Under the pieces are notes generated by a model. The model ran no database searches, was not told the origin of the DNA, and saw nothing but the letters and a program-made list of their open reading frames with translations. Positions 9,474 to 18,954 of a DNA stretch of 64,000 nucleotides are shown in pieces. Made by a program: the position numbers and the translations under genes. Within the stretch, counting starts at the first letter, position 1. Every line of letters begins with the position of its first letter. The stretch is from Saccharothrix longispora (lineage in GTDB: Bacteria; Actinomycetota; Actinomycetes; Mycobacteriales; Pseudonocardiaceae): NCBI RefSeq assembly GCF_030852425.1, contig NZ_NSDM01000012.1:62001-126000 (forward strand). The letters are read 5' to 3'.

Positions 9474-10442
9474 ATGCCCGCCACGCCCGACCAGGTGCGC
9501 ACCTTCGCGCACGCCTTCGACCAGATGACGCTCAACATCTCGCGCGCCGTCGTCGGCAAGGAGGACGTGGTGCGGTTGGCGCTCACCTGCCTGCTGTCGG
9601 AGGGCCACCTGCTGCTGGAGGACTACCCCGGCACCGGCAAGACCTCCCTGGCGAAGGCGCTCGCGGCCACGGTGCGCGGCACGAACGCGCGCATCCAGTT
9701 CACGCCCGACCTGCTGCCCTCCGACGTGACCGGGGTGCAGGTCTACGACCAGCGCACCCAGCAGTTCGAGTTCCGCCCCGGACCGATCTTCCACTCGATC
9801 GTGCTGGCTGACGAGATCAACCGGGCCTCGCCCAAGACCCAGTCGGCGCTGCTGGAGGTGATGGAGGAGGGCCAGGTGACGGTGGACGGCACGACCCGGC
9901 CGGTCGGGTCCCCGTTCATGGTGATCGCCACCCAGAACCCCGTCGAGCAGGCCGGCACCTACCGGCTGCCGGAGGCGCAGCTCGACCGGTTCCTGATGAA
10001 GACCAGCGTCGGCTACCCCGACCACAACGCCACCGTCGCCCTGCTGGCCGACGCGGCGAACCGCGACCGCACCGCGGGACTGCGCCCGGTGCTCTCCGCC
10101 TCGGCGGTGTCGGAGATGGCCGCGGTCGCCGACCAGGTGCACGTGGACCCGGCGGTGCTCGGCTACATCAGCAGGTTGGCCGAGGCGTCGCGGACGCACC
10201 CGCACGTGCGGCTGGGCGTGTCGGTCCGGGGCTGCCTGGCCTACGTGCGGTGCGCCAAGACGTGGGCGATCGCGCACGGCCGCGACTTCGTCGGCCCGGA
10301 CGACGTCAAGCAGCTCGCGGTCCCGGTGCTCGGCCACCGCGTCCTGCTGCGGTCCGAGGCGCAGTTCGACGGGGTCACCGTCGAGCAGGTGATCGCCCAG
10401 CTCCTGACGGACGTGGCGGCCCCGATGGAGCGCGTCGCGTGA
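9474..10442 (+). CDS. MoxR-family AAA+ ATPase
   Basis: A 322-residue AAA+ ATPase of the MoxR/RavA-like clade, which acts as a chaperone-like remodeller and commonly pairs with DUF58 and transglutaminase-like genes, as here. Walker A is YPGTGKTSLAKA (about 51-62), Walker B VLADEINRA, sensor 1 IATQNP, and the arginine-rich LPEAQLDRFLMK follows. The ATG at 9474 was chosen because AAGGGG lies seven bases before it; an ATG at 9444 overlapping the upstream stop would add ten residues but has no such site. The stop overlaps the DUF58 GTG. Cytosolic. Its target is probably the DUF58/transglutaminase-like membrane pair. Confidence 0.95.
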   Translation: MPATPDQVRTFAHAFDQMTLNISRAVVGKEDVVRLALTCLLSEGHLLLEDYPGTGKTSLAKALAATVRGTNARIQFTPDLLPSDVTGVQVYDQRTQQFEFRPGPIFHSIVLADEINRASPKTQSALLEVMEEGQVTVDGTTRPVGSPFMVIATQNPVEQAGTYRLPEAQLDRFLMKTSVGYPDHNATVALLADAANRDRTAGLRPVLSASAVSEMAAVADQVHVDPAVLGYISRLAEASRTHPHVRLGVSVRGCLAYVRCAKTWAIAHGRDFVGPDDVKQLAVPVLGHRVLLRSEAQFDGVTVEQVIAQLLTDVAAPMERVA

Positions 10443-11611
10443 GGCTCCGGGAGGCGACGGCGGCCGTGGGACGGGTGTCGCGCGCGGTCACCCCGTTCGG
10501 CCGGCTCGTCCTGGTCACCTCGGTCGCCGGCTGGTGGCTGGGCGGTGAGCTGGGCTGGTCGGAGCTGGTGCTGGTGGGCGCCACCGGCGTGGTGGTGTTC
10601 GCGCTGGCGTGCCTGCTGACGCTGGGCCGCGCGACGCTGCGGGTGCGGGTGGGCCTGGACCGGCGACGGGTGGTCGTCGGCGGGGTGGCGCGGTGCCGGG
10701 TGGACGTCGAGCCGACCGCGGCCGGGCGCGTGCTGCCGTCGGCGCTGGAGCTGCCCGTGGGCGACCGGGTGGAGTCGTTCGACGTGCCCGGCGGGAACCG
10801 GGAGCACACCGAGCACTTCGACATCCCCACCGACCGCCGGGGCGTGGTCGTGGTCGGTCCGGCCACGACCGTGCGCGGCGACCCCCTCGGCCTGCTGCGC
10901 CGCACGGTCACCTGGACCGACCCGGTGGAGCTGTTCGCGCACCCGGTGACCGTGCCGCTGGAGTCGATGGCGTCCGGGCTGCTGCGGGACGTGGAAGGGC
11001 GCACCACGGCCGACCTGTCGATGAGCGACCTGGCGTTCCACGCGCTGCGCGAGTACGTGCCCGGCGACGACCAGCGGCACATCCACTGGCGGTCCTCGGC
11101 GAAGCTGGCCACGCCGGGGACGTTCCTGGTGCGGCAGTACCTGGACACCCGGCGCGCCCACCTGGCCGTCGTCGTCGACGGCGACGCCGCCGCCTACCCC
11201 GACGCGGAGCACTTCGAGACCGCCGTGTCGGTCGGCGCGTCGATCGCCGTGCGCGCCATCGCGGACGAGGTGGAGACGAGCGTGCTGGCCGCCGGGCAGG
11301 TGGCGCACCGGGCGGCCGCGCGCCCCGCGCTGGACGCGTTCACCCGCGCCGTGACCGGACCCACGCCGTTGATCGCGTCGGTGACGCGGGTGGTGCAGGT
11401 GGTGCCCGACATGACCACGGCGATCGTCGTCACCGGGACGGGGCTGTCGTTCGCCGAGCTGCGTGCGACGACGGCCGCGTTCGCGCCCGAGGTGCGCAAG
11501 GTCGTCGTGCGGGTGGACCACTCGGCCCGGACCGCGCTGTCCGGCGACGTGCTGACCCTGGGGCGACTGGCCGACCTGCCCGCGCTGCTGGTCGGAGGTG
11601 GTCTGGGATGA
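10439..11611 (+). CDS. DUF58 domain protein (MoxR partner)
   Basis: A 390-residue DUF58 protein starting at a GTG that overlaps the moxR stop. Two hydrophobic stretches near residues 20-60 should place it in the membrane with the DUF58 part inside. The family signature is clear: REYVPGDDQRHIHW followed by SSAKL (about residues 202-222), and upstream GVVVVGP and RGDPLGL. DUF58 proteins are related to von Willebrand A folds and work with MoxR ATPases, but no biochemical role is settled. The stop overlaps the ATG of the transglutaminase-like gene. Function in this operon, for example in envelope assembly, is inferred only from order. Confidence 0.92.
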   Translation: MRLREATAAVGRVSRAVTPFGRLVLVTSVAGWWLGGELGWSELVLVGATGVVVFALACLLTLGRATLRVRVGLDRRRVVVGGVARCRVDVEPTAAGRVLPSALELPVGDRVESFDVPGGNREHTEHFDIPTDRRGVVVVGPATTVRGDPLGLLRRTVTWTDPVELFAHPVTVPLESMASGLLRDVEGRTTADLSMSDLAFHALREYVPGDDQRHIHWRSSAKLATPGTFLVRQYLDTRRAHLAVVVDGDAAAYPDAEHFETAVSVGASIAVRAIADEVETSVLAAGQVAHRAAARPALDAFTRAVTGPTPLIASVTRVVQVVPDMTTAIVVTGTGLSFAELRATTAAFAPEVRKVVVRVDHSARTALSGDVLTLGRLADLPALLVGGGLG

Positions 11612-13917
11612 GGTCGCACCTGCCAGGCCGGGCGGACCTCGTGGACGCGGGATTCCTCACGGCGCTGTTCTCCCTGGCACTGCTGGGCTTCCGCACCACC
11701 TTCACGGGGTGGGCGTTCCTCGGTGTGGGGCTGGCCGGGCTCGTGCTCGGACTCGTGGTGGGTCACGTCGCCGTCAGGACGCGTCATCCCGTGGTCGCCG
11801 CGGGCTTCCTGGCGGTGGTGGTGTTCTTCCTGCTGGGCGGCGTGGTCGCCGCCCGGGAGCAGGTGGTGGCGGGCGTGCTGCCCACGCCGGGCAGCGTGGC
11901 GCGCCTCGCGGAGCTGCTCGTGCACGCCTGGATGCTGTTGCTGACCACGCTGCCACCGGTGGACGGCGCGGGGCCGCTGCTGGTGATCCCGTACGTCCTC
12001 GGCCTGATGTGCGGGGCGGGCGGTCTCACCCTGGCCCGGAGGGTCGGGGCGAGCGCGGCTCCGGTGGCCGTCCCGCTCGCGGTGCTGCTCGCGGTGGTCC
12101 TGCTGGGCACCGGGCTGGAGTCCTCGGGGGTTCCCGGCGTCGCGTTCGCCGTGGTGGCGCTGGCCTGGAGCGGGCTGCGCGGCCGTCGGCAAGGGCGTCG
12201 CGTGCAGGCGGGCCGGTCGGGCCGCTCGTCCGCTGGGCTCCGGCGGGCGGTGACCGCCTGCGTGCTGCTCGGCGTCGCCGGTGGCGCCGTGGCGCTGGTC
12301 GGCGGCGCGCTGCCCGCTCCGGCGCACCGCGTCGTGCTGCGCGACTACGTGCGGCCGCCGGTGGAGGTGGGCGTCTACGCCAGCCCGCTGGTCGGGTTCC
12401 GCCGGTACACCAAGGACGCCAACCAGCTCTGGGACCAGACCCTGTTCACCGTCGAGGGACTGCCCGCCGGGCAGCGGGTGCGCATCGCCGTGCTCGACGA
12501 CTACGACGGCTCCGTGTGGGCGGCCACCAACGACCTGACCGGTGCCGACGCGCTGCTGCGCAACGGCTTCCAACGGGTCGGCGCGCGCATCCCGACGACC
12601 GGTGACGGCGAGGAGGTCGAGGTGACGGTGACCGTGGGAGCGGCGTTCGCGTCCGCCGAGGAGGTCAGCGCCTGGCTGCCGACGGTGGGGCGGCCGACGC
12701 GGGTGTCGTTCACCGGCGACCGGGCGGCGGCGCACACCGAGCACCTCCGCTACAACCTCGCCACGACGTCCGCCATCGTCGGCGACCGGCTGCGCGCCGA
12801 CGACCGCTACACCGTGCACGCGGTGTTGCAGTCCGAGGAGCTGCCCCCGGACGTGCAGCCCCACGGCCGGCCCGCGGTCGACCCGGCCGACCTGGCGTTC
12901 GTGCGGAGCAAGGTGGCGCAGTGGGTCGGGGGCGCGTCGACCACGGGCGACAAGCTGCGCGCCGTCGCGGCGCACCTGCGGGACAACGGCGCGTACACCG
13001 ACGGTGGTCCGGGGGAGAGCGAGTACCTCCCGGGACACGGTCTGGCCCGGCTGTCCAGGTTCTTCAACGCGGACAAGCCGGCGGGCAACGACGAGCAGTA
13101 CGCGGCGGCGTACGCGCTGGTCGCCAACCAGCTGGGCGTGCCGGCCAGGGTCGTACTGGGCGCCACGCCCGGCGCGGACGGCGTGGTGCGCGGCGAGCAC
13201 GTGCACGCGTGGGCCGAGATCCACGTGGCGGACGGCCGGTGGCTGCCGGTGACCGACTTCATGCCGGACCGCTCCAAGCGCCCGGACCGGCAACCGCCGC
13301 AGCAGGTCGAGAACACCGACGCCTCGATCGTGCCGCCGCCGAACGCGGTGCGGACGCCCGACTCGCTGACCGACGCCGACCAGGTCGACGCCAACACGGG
13401 CCGCCGGGTCGTCGACGGCGGTGGCTTCCAGCTCCCGGCGTGGCTGGTGGCGGTGTTGGCATGGGGATCACCACCCGTGCTGGCGGTGGCGGCGGTGGTC
13501 GGCGCGATCACGGGGCTCAAGGCGCGGCGGCGGACCCGCAGGCGCACCACCGGGCCGACGGCCCGGCGCCTCGCCCGCGGCTGGCGCGAGCTGGTCGACC
13601 ACGCGCGCGACCTCGGCGCGCGGGTGCCGACCGGCACCACCCGGCTGGAGGAGGCCGAGCACCTGGTGCTCGCGGCGAACACGTGGACCGCGCAGCCCGC
13701 CGGTCCTGCCACCACGCCGGTCCAGCAGCAGTTCCGCGACCTCGCCCGCGCCGCCGACTCGCTCGTCTTCGGCCCCGGTGACCCCGCCGAGGCCGCCGTC
13801 GCGGACTTCTGGGCGCGCGTGGACCAGGCACGGCGGGGGATGGGCCGCAGCGTCGGCCGGTGGCGGCGCTGGCGCGGCGCGGTCAACCCGCGCTCGTTGC
13901 GGGGCGGTCTCCGGTGA
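11608..13917 (+). CDS. Membrane transglutaminase-like protein, catalytic Cys replaced
   Basis: A 769-residue polytopic protein: about six membrane spans in the first 240 residues, a large outside segment with a transglutaminase-like core (about 430-560), one more span near 615-635, and a cytosolic tail similar to DUF4129. In active relatives the core reads G-x-C-E-x-F/Y; here it reads AGNDEQYAAAYALVANQLGVP, so the nucleophile position is Asp (about residue 495). The His of the EHVHAWAEIH motif and a downstream Asp remain. It therefore looks like a non-catalytic transglutaminase fold. MoxR-DUF58-transglutaminase trios are widespread in actinobacteria. Overlaps its neighbours on both sides (ATGA, GTGA). 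Probable role: structural or substrate-binding partner in the envelope. Confidence 0.88.
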   Translation: MRSHLPGRADLVDAGFLTALFSLALLGFRTTFTGWAFLGVGLAGLVLGLVVGHVAVRTRHPVVAAGFLAVVVFFLLGGVVAAREQVVAGVLPTPGSVARLAELLVHAWMLLLTTLPPVDGAGPLLVIPYVLGLMCGAGGLTLARRVGASAAPVAVPLAVLLAVVLLGTGLESSGVPGVAFAVVALAWSGLRGRRQGRRVQAGRSGRSSAGLRRAVTACVLLGVAGGAVALVGGALPAPAHRVVLRDYVRPPVEVGVYASPLVGFRRYTKDANQLWDQTLFTVEGLPAGQRVRIAVLDDYDGSVWAATNDLTGADALLRNGFQRVGARIPTTGDGEEVEVTVTVGAAFASAEEVSAWLPTVGRPTRVSFTGDRAAAHTEHLRYNLATTSAIVGDRLRADDRYTVHAVLQSEELPPDVQPHGRPAVDPADLAFVRSKVAQWVGGASTTGDKLRAVAAHLRDNGAYTDGGPGESEYLPGHGLARLSRFFNADKPAGNDEQYAAAYALVANQLGVPARVVLGATPGADGVVRGEHVHAWAEIHVADGRWLPVTDFMPDRSKRPDRQPPQQVENTDASIVPPPNAVRTPDSLTDADQVDANTGRRVVDGGGFQLPAWLVAVLAWGSPPVLAVAAVVGAITGLKARRRTRRRTTGPTARRLARGWRELVDHARDLGARVPTGTTRLEEAEHLVLAANTWTAQPAGPATTPVQQQFRDLARAADSLVFGPGDPAEAAVADFWARVDQARRGMGRSVGRWRRWRGAVNPRSLRGGLR

Positions 13918-16900
13918 AGATCAAGTTCACCCTGCGCCGGTCCGGGTTGCCGGACGTGGACCTCGTGGCCGCGGTCGACTCCGCGACCACCGTCGCCGAC
14001 CTCGCGGGGCACCTGGTGCGCACCGAGCCGACCGGTCGGTCCGACCCCGGCACGAGGACGCTGGACCTGCTCGGCGGCGGTGTGCTCGACCCCGCTCTGC
14101 GGGTGGCGGACAGCGGCCTGCGCTCCGGCGCGATCGTCGCCACCAGCCGGGGTGGCGAGACCTACGTCGATCCGCGTCCGGGCGGTGCCGCGGTGGTTGA
14201 GGTGGTGGCGGGCCCGGACCGCGGGCGGACGTTCCCGCTGCACCGCGGCAGCAGCGTCATCGGCCGCGACCCGGCCTGCGAGGTGCGGTTGACCGATCCG
14301 CTGGTCTCGCGCAAGCACGCCCGGGTCAACATCACCGACGTGGCTGAGGTCATCGACCTGGGCTCCGCCAACGGCGTGCAGTTCGGCGACGCGGCCGTGT
14401 CCCGGTCGGTGCTGCGGCCCGGTGACCGGGTGCGGGTGGGCGACACCGAGCTGACCGTGCGCGTGCTGCACGCCGCCGAGCGGCAGGGGGCGGTGCTCCC
14501 GTTCGTCCGGTCGCCGCGCCTGGACCCCGCGTACGAGGGCGTCGAACTGGTCGCCCCCGAACCGCCCCAACCACCCCCGAGGCAACGTTTCCCGATCGTC
14601 CCGCTGCTCACGCCGGTGCTCATGGGTGCGGTGCTCTACCTGATCACGAAGTCGGCGACCTCCCTGGTGTTCGTCGCCCTCACGCCGCTCATGGTCATCG
14701 GCTACGCCGTCGAGTCGGTGCTCGCCGGGCGCTCGGCGCACCGGGCCGCGCTCAAGGTGTTCCGCGCCGCCGTCGACGACCTCGTCACCCGCGCCGTGCG
14801 CGTCAACACCGAGGAGGTCCGGGCGCGCCTGCGCCGACACCCCTCGTCGGCGGACTGCCTGGACGCCGCGAGGCAGGGCGGCCCGCTGCTGTGGACGCGC
14901 CGCCCCGGTGAGCCCGGCTTCCTGGAACTGCGCCTGGGCACGGGCAGGCAACCGTCGCTCAACTCGATCGAACTGCCCGACCCGAGGCGGCTGCCACCGG
15001 ACCTGTACGCCGAACTGGTCACCGCCACCCGGCCGCACACCGAGGTCGACGACGTGCCGGTCGTCGCTACCGGCGCCCTCGGCGTGGCCGGCCCCCGCCA
15101 GGTGGCGCTGGGCGTGGCCAGGTCGCTCGTCGCCCAGGTCGCCGCGCTGCACTCCCCGGCCGAGGTGGTCCTCACCGGGTTCGCCTCGGCCCACTCCGCG
15201 GTGGACTGGGACTGGCTGAAGTGGCTGCCGCACACCACCTCCCCGCACAGCCCGCTCACCGGCAGGCACCTGACCTCCGACGCCACCGCCGCGACCGCGC
15301 TGATCTCCGAGCTGGAAGACCTCCTCGTCAAGCGCGCCCAACCGCTGCCGCACGTCTTCGTGCTGGTCGAGGACGACGCGCCGGTCGAGCGCAGCAGGCT
15401 GGTGCGGCTGGCGGAGGTCGGCCACGCCCACGGCGTGCACGTGCTGTGGCTCGCGGCCGACACCGCGCTCCTGCCCGCCGCCTGCCGGACCTTCGCCTCC
15501 GTGCGGCCCGGCGGTGCCGAGGCCGGGTTCGCCGGTACCGGCGAGCAGGTCGCGCCGTTGAACCCCGAGGTGCTCGACGCCGCGGCCGCCCTCGACCTCG
15601 CCCGACGGCTGTCCCCCCTGGTGGACACCGGTGTCCGCGCGGACGACCAGAGCGACCTGCCGCACTCGGTGTCCTTGCTGACCGTGCCCGAACCGCAGCT
15701 CCGGGCCTCACCCGACGCCGTGGTGGAGCGGTGGCTGGAGAACCGGTCGATCATCACCGGTCCGCTCGCGCCCGAGCGGCCGATCAAGCAGGCGGGCACG
15801 CTGCGCGCCGTGATCGGCACGTCCGCCCTCGGCGCGCACGCGCTGGACCTGCGGGTCGACGGCCCGCACGCGTTGGTCGGCGGCACCACCGGCTCGGGCA
15901 AGAGCGAGCTGCTCCAGTCGTGGATCCTGGCGATGGCCGCCGCGCACAGCCCACAACGGCTGACGTTCCTGCTGGTGGACTACAAGGGCGGCTCGGCGTT
16001 CCGCGAGTTCGTCGACCTGCCGCACACCGTCGGGCTGTTCACCGACCTCAGCCCGCACCTGGTGCGGCGCTCCCTGGTGTCCCTGGTGGCGGAGCTGAAG
16101 CACCGCGAGGAGCTGTTCGCCAAGTACCGCGTCAAGGACCTGGTGGAGCTGGAGAAGCAGGGGCACGTCGACGCGCCGCCCAGCCTGGTGATCGTGGTCG
16201 ACGAGTTCGCCGCCCTGGTGACCGAGCTGCCCGAGTTCGTCGACGGCGTGGTCAACGTGGCGCAACGCGGCCGTTCGCTCGGCGTGCACCTCATCCTCGC
16301 CACCCAGCGGCCCGCCGGCGTCATCCGCGACAACCTGCGCGCCAACACCAACCTCAGGCTGGCGCTGCGCACCGCCGACGAGGCCGACAGCACCGACGTG
16401 CTCGGCTCGCCGCAGGCCGCGTTCTTCGACCCGGCGCTACCGGGCCGCGCGGTGTCGAAGAGCGGACCCGGCAGGCTGGTGCCCTTCCAGGCCGGGTACG
16501 CGGGCGGGTGGACCCCCGAGGTGGCCCCGCCCCCGGACATCCTGGTCGAGGAACTGCGCTTCGGCGGGGGCGCCGCCTGGCGCGCGCCGGTCGAGGACGA
16601 CGGTCCGATCGAACTCGGCCCGACCGACATCACCCGCATGGTCACCGCCATCCGAGGCGCGTCGGCCCGCGCGCGCATCGCCCCGCCGCGCCGCCCGTGG
16701 CTGCCCGAGCTGGCGGCCCACTACGACCTGTCACCGCTGTTGTCCACCGGGCACGAGCCCGGCCTGGTCTTCGCGCTCCGCGACGACCCCGAGCACCAGA
16801 GCCAGCCGCTCGTGCGGTTCCGGCCCGACGTGGACGGCAACCTCGCCGTCTACGGCACCGGCGGTTCCGGCAAGACCACCCTGCTGCGCACGCTGGCCAT

Positions 16901-18224
16901 CGCCGCCGGCGACGCCGCCCGGAGCGGGCGCTGCCACGTCTACGGGCTGGACTTCGGCGCGCGCGGACTGGCGGTGCTGGAGGAGCTGCCGCACGTCGGC
17001 AGCGTCATCCCGGGATCGGACCACGAACGCGTGTCCCGGCTGCTGTCCTGGCTGCGCGAGGTGGTGGACGAACGCGCCGCGCGCTACTCCGGTCGCGACG
17101 CGGGCACCATCGTCGACTACCGCGCGCTGCCCGGCGCACCCGACGACCCGCGCATCCTGCTGCTGCTCGACGGCGCGGCCGCGTTCCGCCAGGCGTACGA
17201 GACGGGCGAGCGGGCCAAGTGGTTCGACACCCTGGTCGGCATCGTGAACGACGGCCGCCCGGTGGGCGTGCACCTGCTGCTGTCGGCCGACCGCGTGGCC
17301 TCCGTGCCGTCCGCGCTCGCCTCGGCGATCCAGACCAGGGTGGCCCTCCGGCTCGCGGACGAGAACGAGTACCTGCTGATGGGCCTGCCACCGGACGTGC
17401 TCACCCCCGCCTCGCCGCCCGGTCGGGGCCTGCTGCGCGGTGCGGAGATCCAGGTCGCGGTGCTCGGCGAGGAGACCGACGCGGGCTCGCAGGCGGCGAA
17501 CGTGCGCCGGTTCGCGCGGGCCATGCGGCGCCACGCCCCGATCGAGGCGCCGCCAGTGCAGCGGCTCGCGGACCGCGTGGAGCTGACGACGCTGCCCGCG
17601 TCGCTGGACGGCAGACCCGTGCTCGGCCTGCGGTCGGACACCCTGGGCCCCTGCGCGTTCGAACCGCGCGGCAGCTTCCTGGTGGCCGGCCCGCCGGGTT
17701 CCGGGCGCACCACCACCCTGCGTGCCCTGGTACTGGCCCTGCTGCGCTGGGACCCGGCGGCACGACTGCACTACCTCGGCAACCGCCGGTCACCACTGGC
17801 TGACCTGGACGTGTGGGCCACCAGGGCGTTCGGTGCCGCCGAGGTCGCGGCTCAGACCGAGGCGGTGCTGGAACAGGTCGCCGCCGCACCACCCGGACAG
17901 TTCGTGGCCGTCGTCGTCGAGAACCTCCCCGACTTCGCGAACACCCCCGCGGACCAGCCGTTGCAGCGCCTGGTGCGTACGTGCGTCAACGAGGAGCGGT
18001 TCGTCGTGGCCGAGGGCGACGCGACCGCGTTGCAGAGCGGCATGCTCGCGAACACCGTCCGAGCGGGGCGCGCAGGGCTTGCCCTGGCCCCGGACGCCAA
18101 CGCGGGCCCCCTGTTCCAGACCCCGTTCCCCGCGCGCCTCAACCGCGCCGACTTCCCGCCGGGACGGGCACTGCACGTCACGGGGGGCAAGGCCCAGGTG
18201 GTCCACATCGGACTGCCGGACTGA
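13914..18224 (+). CDS. EccC/EssC-like type VII secretion ATPase with FHA domain
   Basis: A 1,436-residue FtsK/SpoIIIE-family motor protein. Order: ubiquitin-like fold (about 1-75), FHA domain (about 96-180; SVIGRDP, VSRKHARV, DLGSANG), two membrane spans (about 225-270), then three ATPase modules. P-loops: GTTGSGKSE (about 657), GTGGSGKTT (about 980) and GPPGSGRTT (about 1,256); the last has Arg for the Walker Lys. Only the first module keeps a full Walker B (VVDEF); the others read LLLLDG and VVVEN. This matches type VII motors, where the first ATPase is catalytic and the others mostly regulate or bind substrate. GTG start overlaps the upstream stop; a WXG100 gene follows 13 bases downstream. 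It should power export of WXG100-type proteins. Confidence 0.94.
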   Translation: MKIKFTLRRSGLPDVDLVAAVDSATTVADLAGHLVRTEPTGRSDPGTRTLDLLGGGVLDPALRVADSGLRSGAIVATSRGGETYVDPRPGGAAVVEVVAGPDRGRTFPLHRGSSVIGRDPACEVRLTDPLVSRKHARVNITDVAEVIDLGSANGVQFGDAAVSRSVLRPGDRVRVGDTELTVRVLHAAERQGAVLPFVRSPRLDPAYEGVELVAPEPPQPPPRQRFPIVPLLTPVLMGAVLYLITKSATSLVFVALTPLMVIGYAVESVLAGRSAHRAALKVFRAAVDDLVTRAVRVNTEEVRARLRRHPSSADCLDAARQGGPLLWTRRPGEPGFLELRLGTGRQPSLNSIELPDPRRLPPDLYAELVTATRPHTEVDDVPVVATGALGVAGPRQVALGVARSLVAQVAALHSPAEVVLTGFASAHSAVDWDWLKWLPHTTSPHSPLTGRHLTSDATAATALISELEDLLVKRAQPLPHVFVLVEDDAPVERSRLVRLAEVGHAHGVHVLWLAADTALLPAACRTFASVRPGGAEAGFAGTGEQVAPLNPEVLDAAAALDLARRLSPLVDTGVRADDQSDLPHSVSLLTVPEPQLRASPDAVVERWLENRSIITGPLAPERPIKQAGTLRAVIGTSALGAHALDLRVDGPHALVGGTTGSGKSELLQSWILAMAAAHSPQRLTFLLVDYKGGSAFREFVDLPHTVGLFTDLSPHLVRRSLVSLVAELKHREELFAKYRVKDLVELEKQGHVDAPPSLVIVVDEFAALVTELPEFVDGVVNVAQRGRSLGVHLILATQRPAGVIRDNLRANTNLRLALRTADEADSTDVLGSPQAAFFDPALPGRAVSKSGPGRLVPFQAGYAGGWTPEVAPPPDILVEELRFGGGAAWRAPVEDDGPIELGPTDITRMVTAIRGASARARIAPPRRPWLPELAAHYDLSPLLSTGHEPGLVFALRDDPEHQSQPLVRFRPDVDGNLAVYGTGGSGKTTLLRTLAIAAGDAARSGRCHVYGLDFGARGLAVLEELPHVGSVIPGSDHERVSRLLSWLREVVDERAARYSGRDAGTIVDYRALPGAPDDPRILLLLDGAAAFRQAYETGERAKWFDTLVGIVNDGRPVGVHLLLSADRVASVPSALASAIQTRVALRLADENEYLLMGLPPDVLTPASPPGRGLLRGAEIQVAVLGEETDAGSQAANVRRFARAMRRHAPIEAPPVQRLADRVELTTLPASLDGRPVLGLRSDTLGPCAFEPRGSFLVAGPPGSGRTTTLRALVLALLRWDPAARLHYLGNRRSPLADLDVWATRAFGAAEVAAQTEAVLEQVAAAPPGQFVAVVVENLPDFANTPADQPLQRLVRTCVNEERFVVAEGDATALQSGMLANTVRAGRAGLALAPDANAGPLFQTPFPARLNRADFPPGRALHVTGGKAQVVHIGLPD

Positions 18225-18237
18225 CAGAGGAGGAGCT

Positions 18238-18507
18238 ATGCCCGGTTTCTACGGGATGGACGTGGACGCGATCCGCGTCCTGGCCGGCCAGTTGGCCTTC
18301 AAGGCGGACGAGATCGACACCATCGCCACGACCCTCAGCACCCAGATCGACGGCGCCAGCTGGTCAGGCCCGGACGCCGACTCGTTCCGCTCGGACTGGG
18401 CCACCAGCTACCGGACCCAGCTGACCGCCGTGGCCGGGGCTCTGCGCGACGCCTCGACGAGGGCCACGAACAACGCCAACCAGCAGGCGGAGGTCTCCTC
18501 CACCTGA
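18238..18507 (+). CDS. WXG100-family (ESAT-6-like) protein
   Basis: An 89-residue helical-hairpin protein of the WXG100 family, the usual substrate or co-factor of type VII secretion. The hallmark W-S-G tripeptide is in the middle (about residues 41-43, in GASWSGPDA) between two heptad-patterned helices rich in Ala, Leu and Asp. The ATG at 18238 has GAGGAGG five bases upstream, a strong site. It is the last gene of the operon and follows the EccC-like motor closely. Only one WXG100 gene is visible, so it may homodimerise. No C-terminal YxxxD export tag is evident. A strong hairpin lies just past its stop. Confidence 0.93.
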   Translation: MPGFYGMDVDAIRVLAGQLAFKADEIDTIATTLSTQIDGASWSGPDADSFRSDWATSYRTQLTAVAGALRDASTRATNNANQQAEVSST

Positions 18508-18515
18508 CCGCACAC

Positions 18516-18557
18516 CGGTGAGGTCCTCCACCGGCACACCGGTGGAGGACCTCACCG
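18516..18557 (+). terminator. Perfect 19-bp hairpin ending the type VII-like operon
   Basis: Left arm 18516-18534 (CGGTGAGGTCCTCCACCGG), loop CACA, right arm 18539-18557 is its exact reverse complement. It starts nine bases after the WXG100 stop. There is no U-tract, which is common for actinobacterial stem-loop terminators. It may also stabilise the 3' end of the mRNA. Confidence 0.72.
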
Positions 18558-18954
18558 AGTCCGTCGACCGCTGCGGGGTCGTGGGTGACGGACCCGCGTA
18601 GCCGGGCGGCTTTCCCGGTCGGCCGCACACGGCCACCGGTCCTCCGGCATGCGGAATCCACGTCGAAGCGCGCCGGTGCAGGGGGTCCCGCACCGCCATC
18701 GTGGTGACACCCGGTCGTACGACCGAGGGACCCGCAGCGTGGAACGTGGTCGCCGACGGCTTCGCCGGATCCGGGGTTCGGCGTGGTCGCAGTGTCGCCG
18801 TGTCCGCGGATGCCCGGCTTCGTCGAGCTCCGCTGTGATCTTGACAGGTTCTCCCGCCTGACGCGGGTCCATGCTCTCCGAATTCCGGCGAAATCGCCGC
18901 GAATCGGCATGCAAAAAATCGCTTGCAACTATTTCTACGGAAAGGCTGTCGAGG
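18558..18954. other. Intergenic gap before the type ISP gene
   Basis: About 400 bases with no convincing gene. Open frames here have no ribosome site and no recognisable product. The last 90 bases are A/T-richer than the operon to the left (for example GCAAAAAATCGCTTGCAACTA) and probably hold the promoter of the restriction-modification gene; the composition change marks the likely left edge of the accessory island. Confidence 0.4.
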
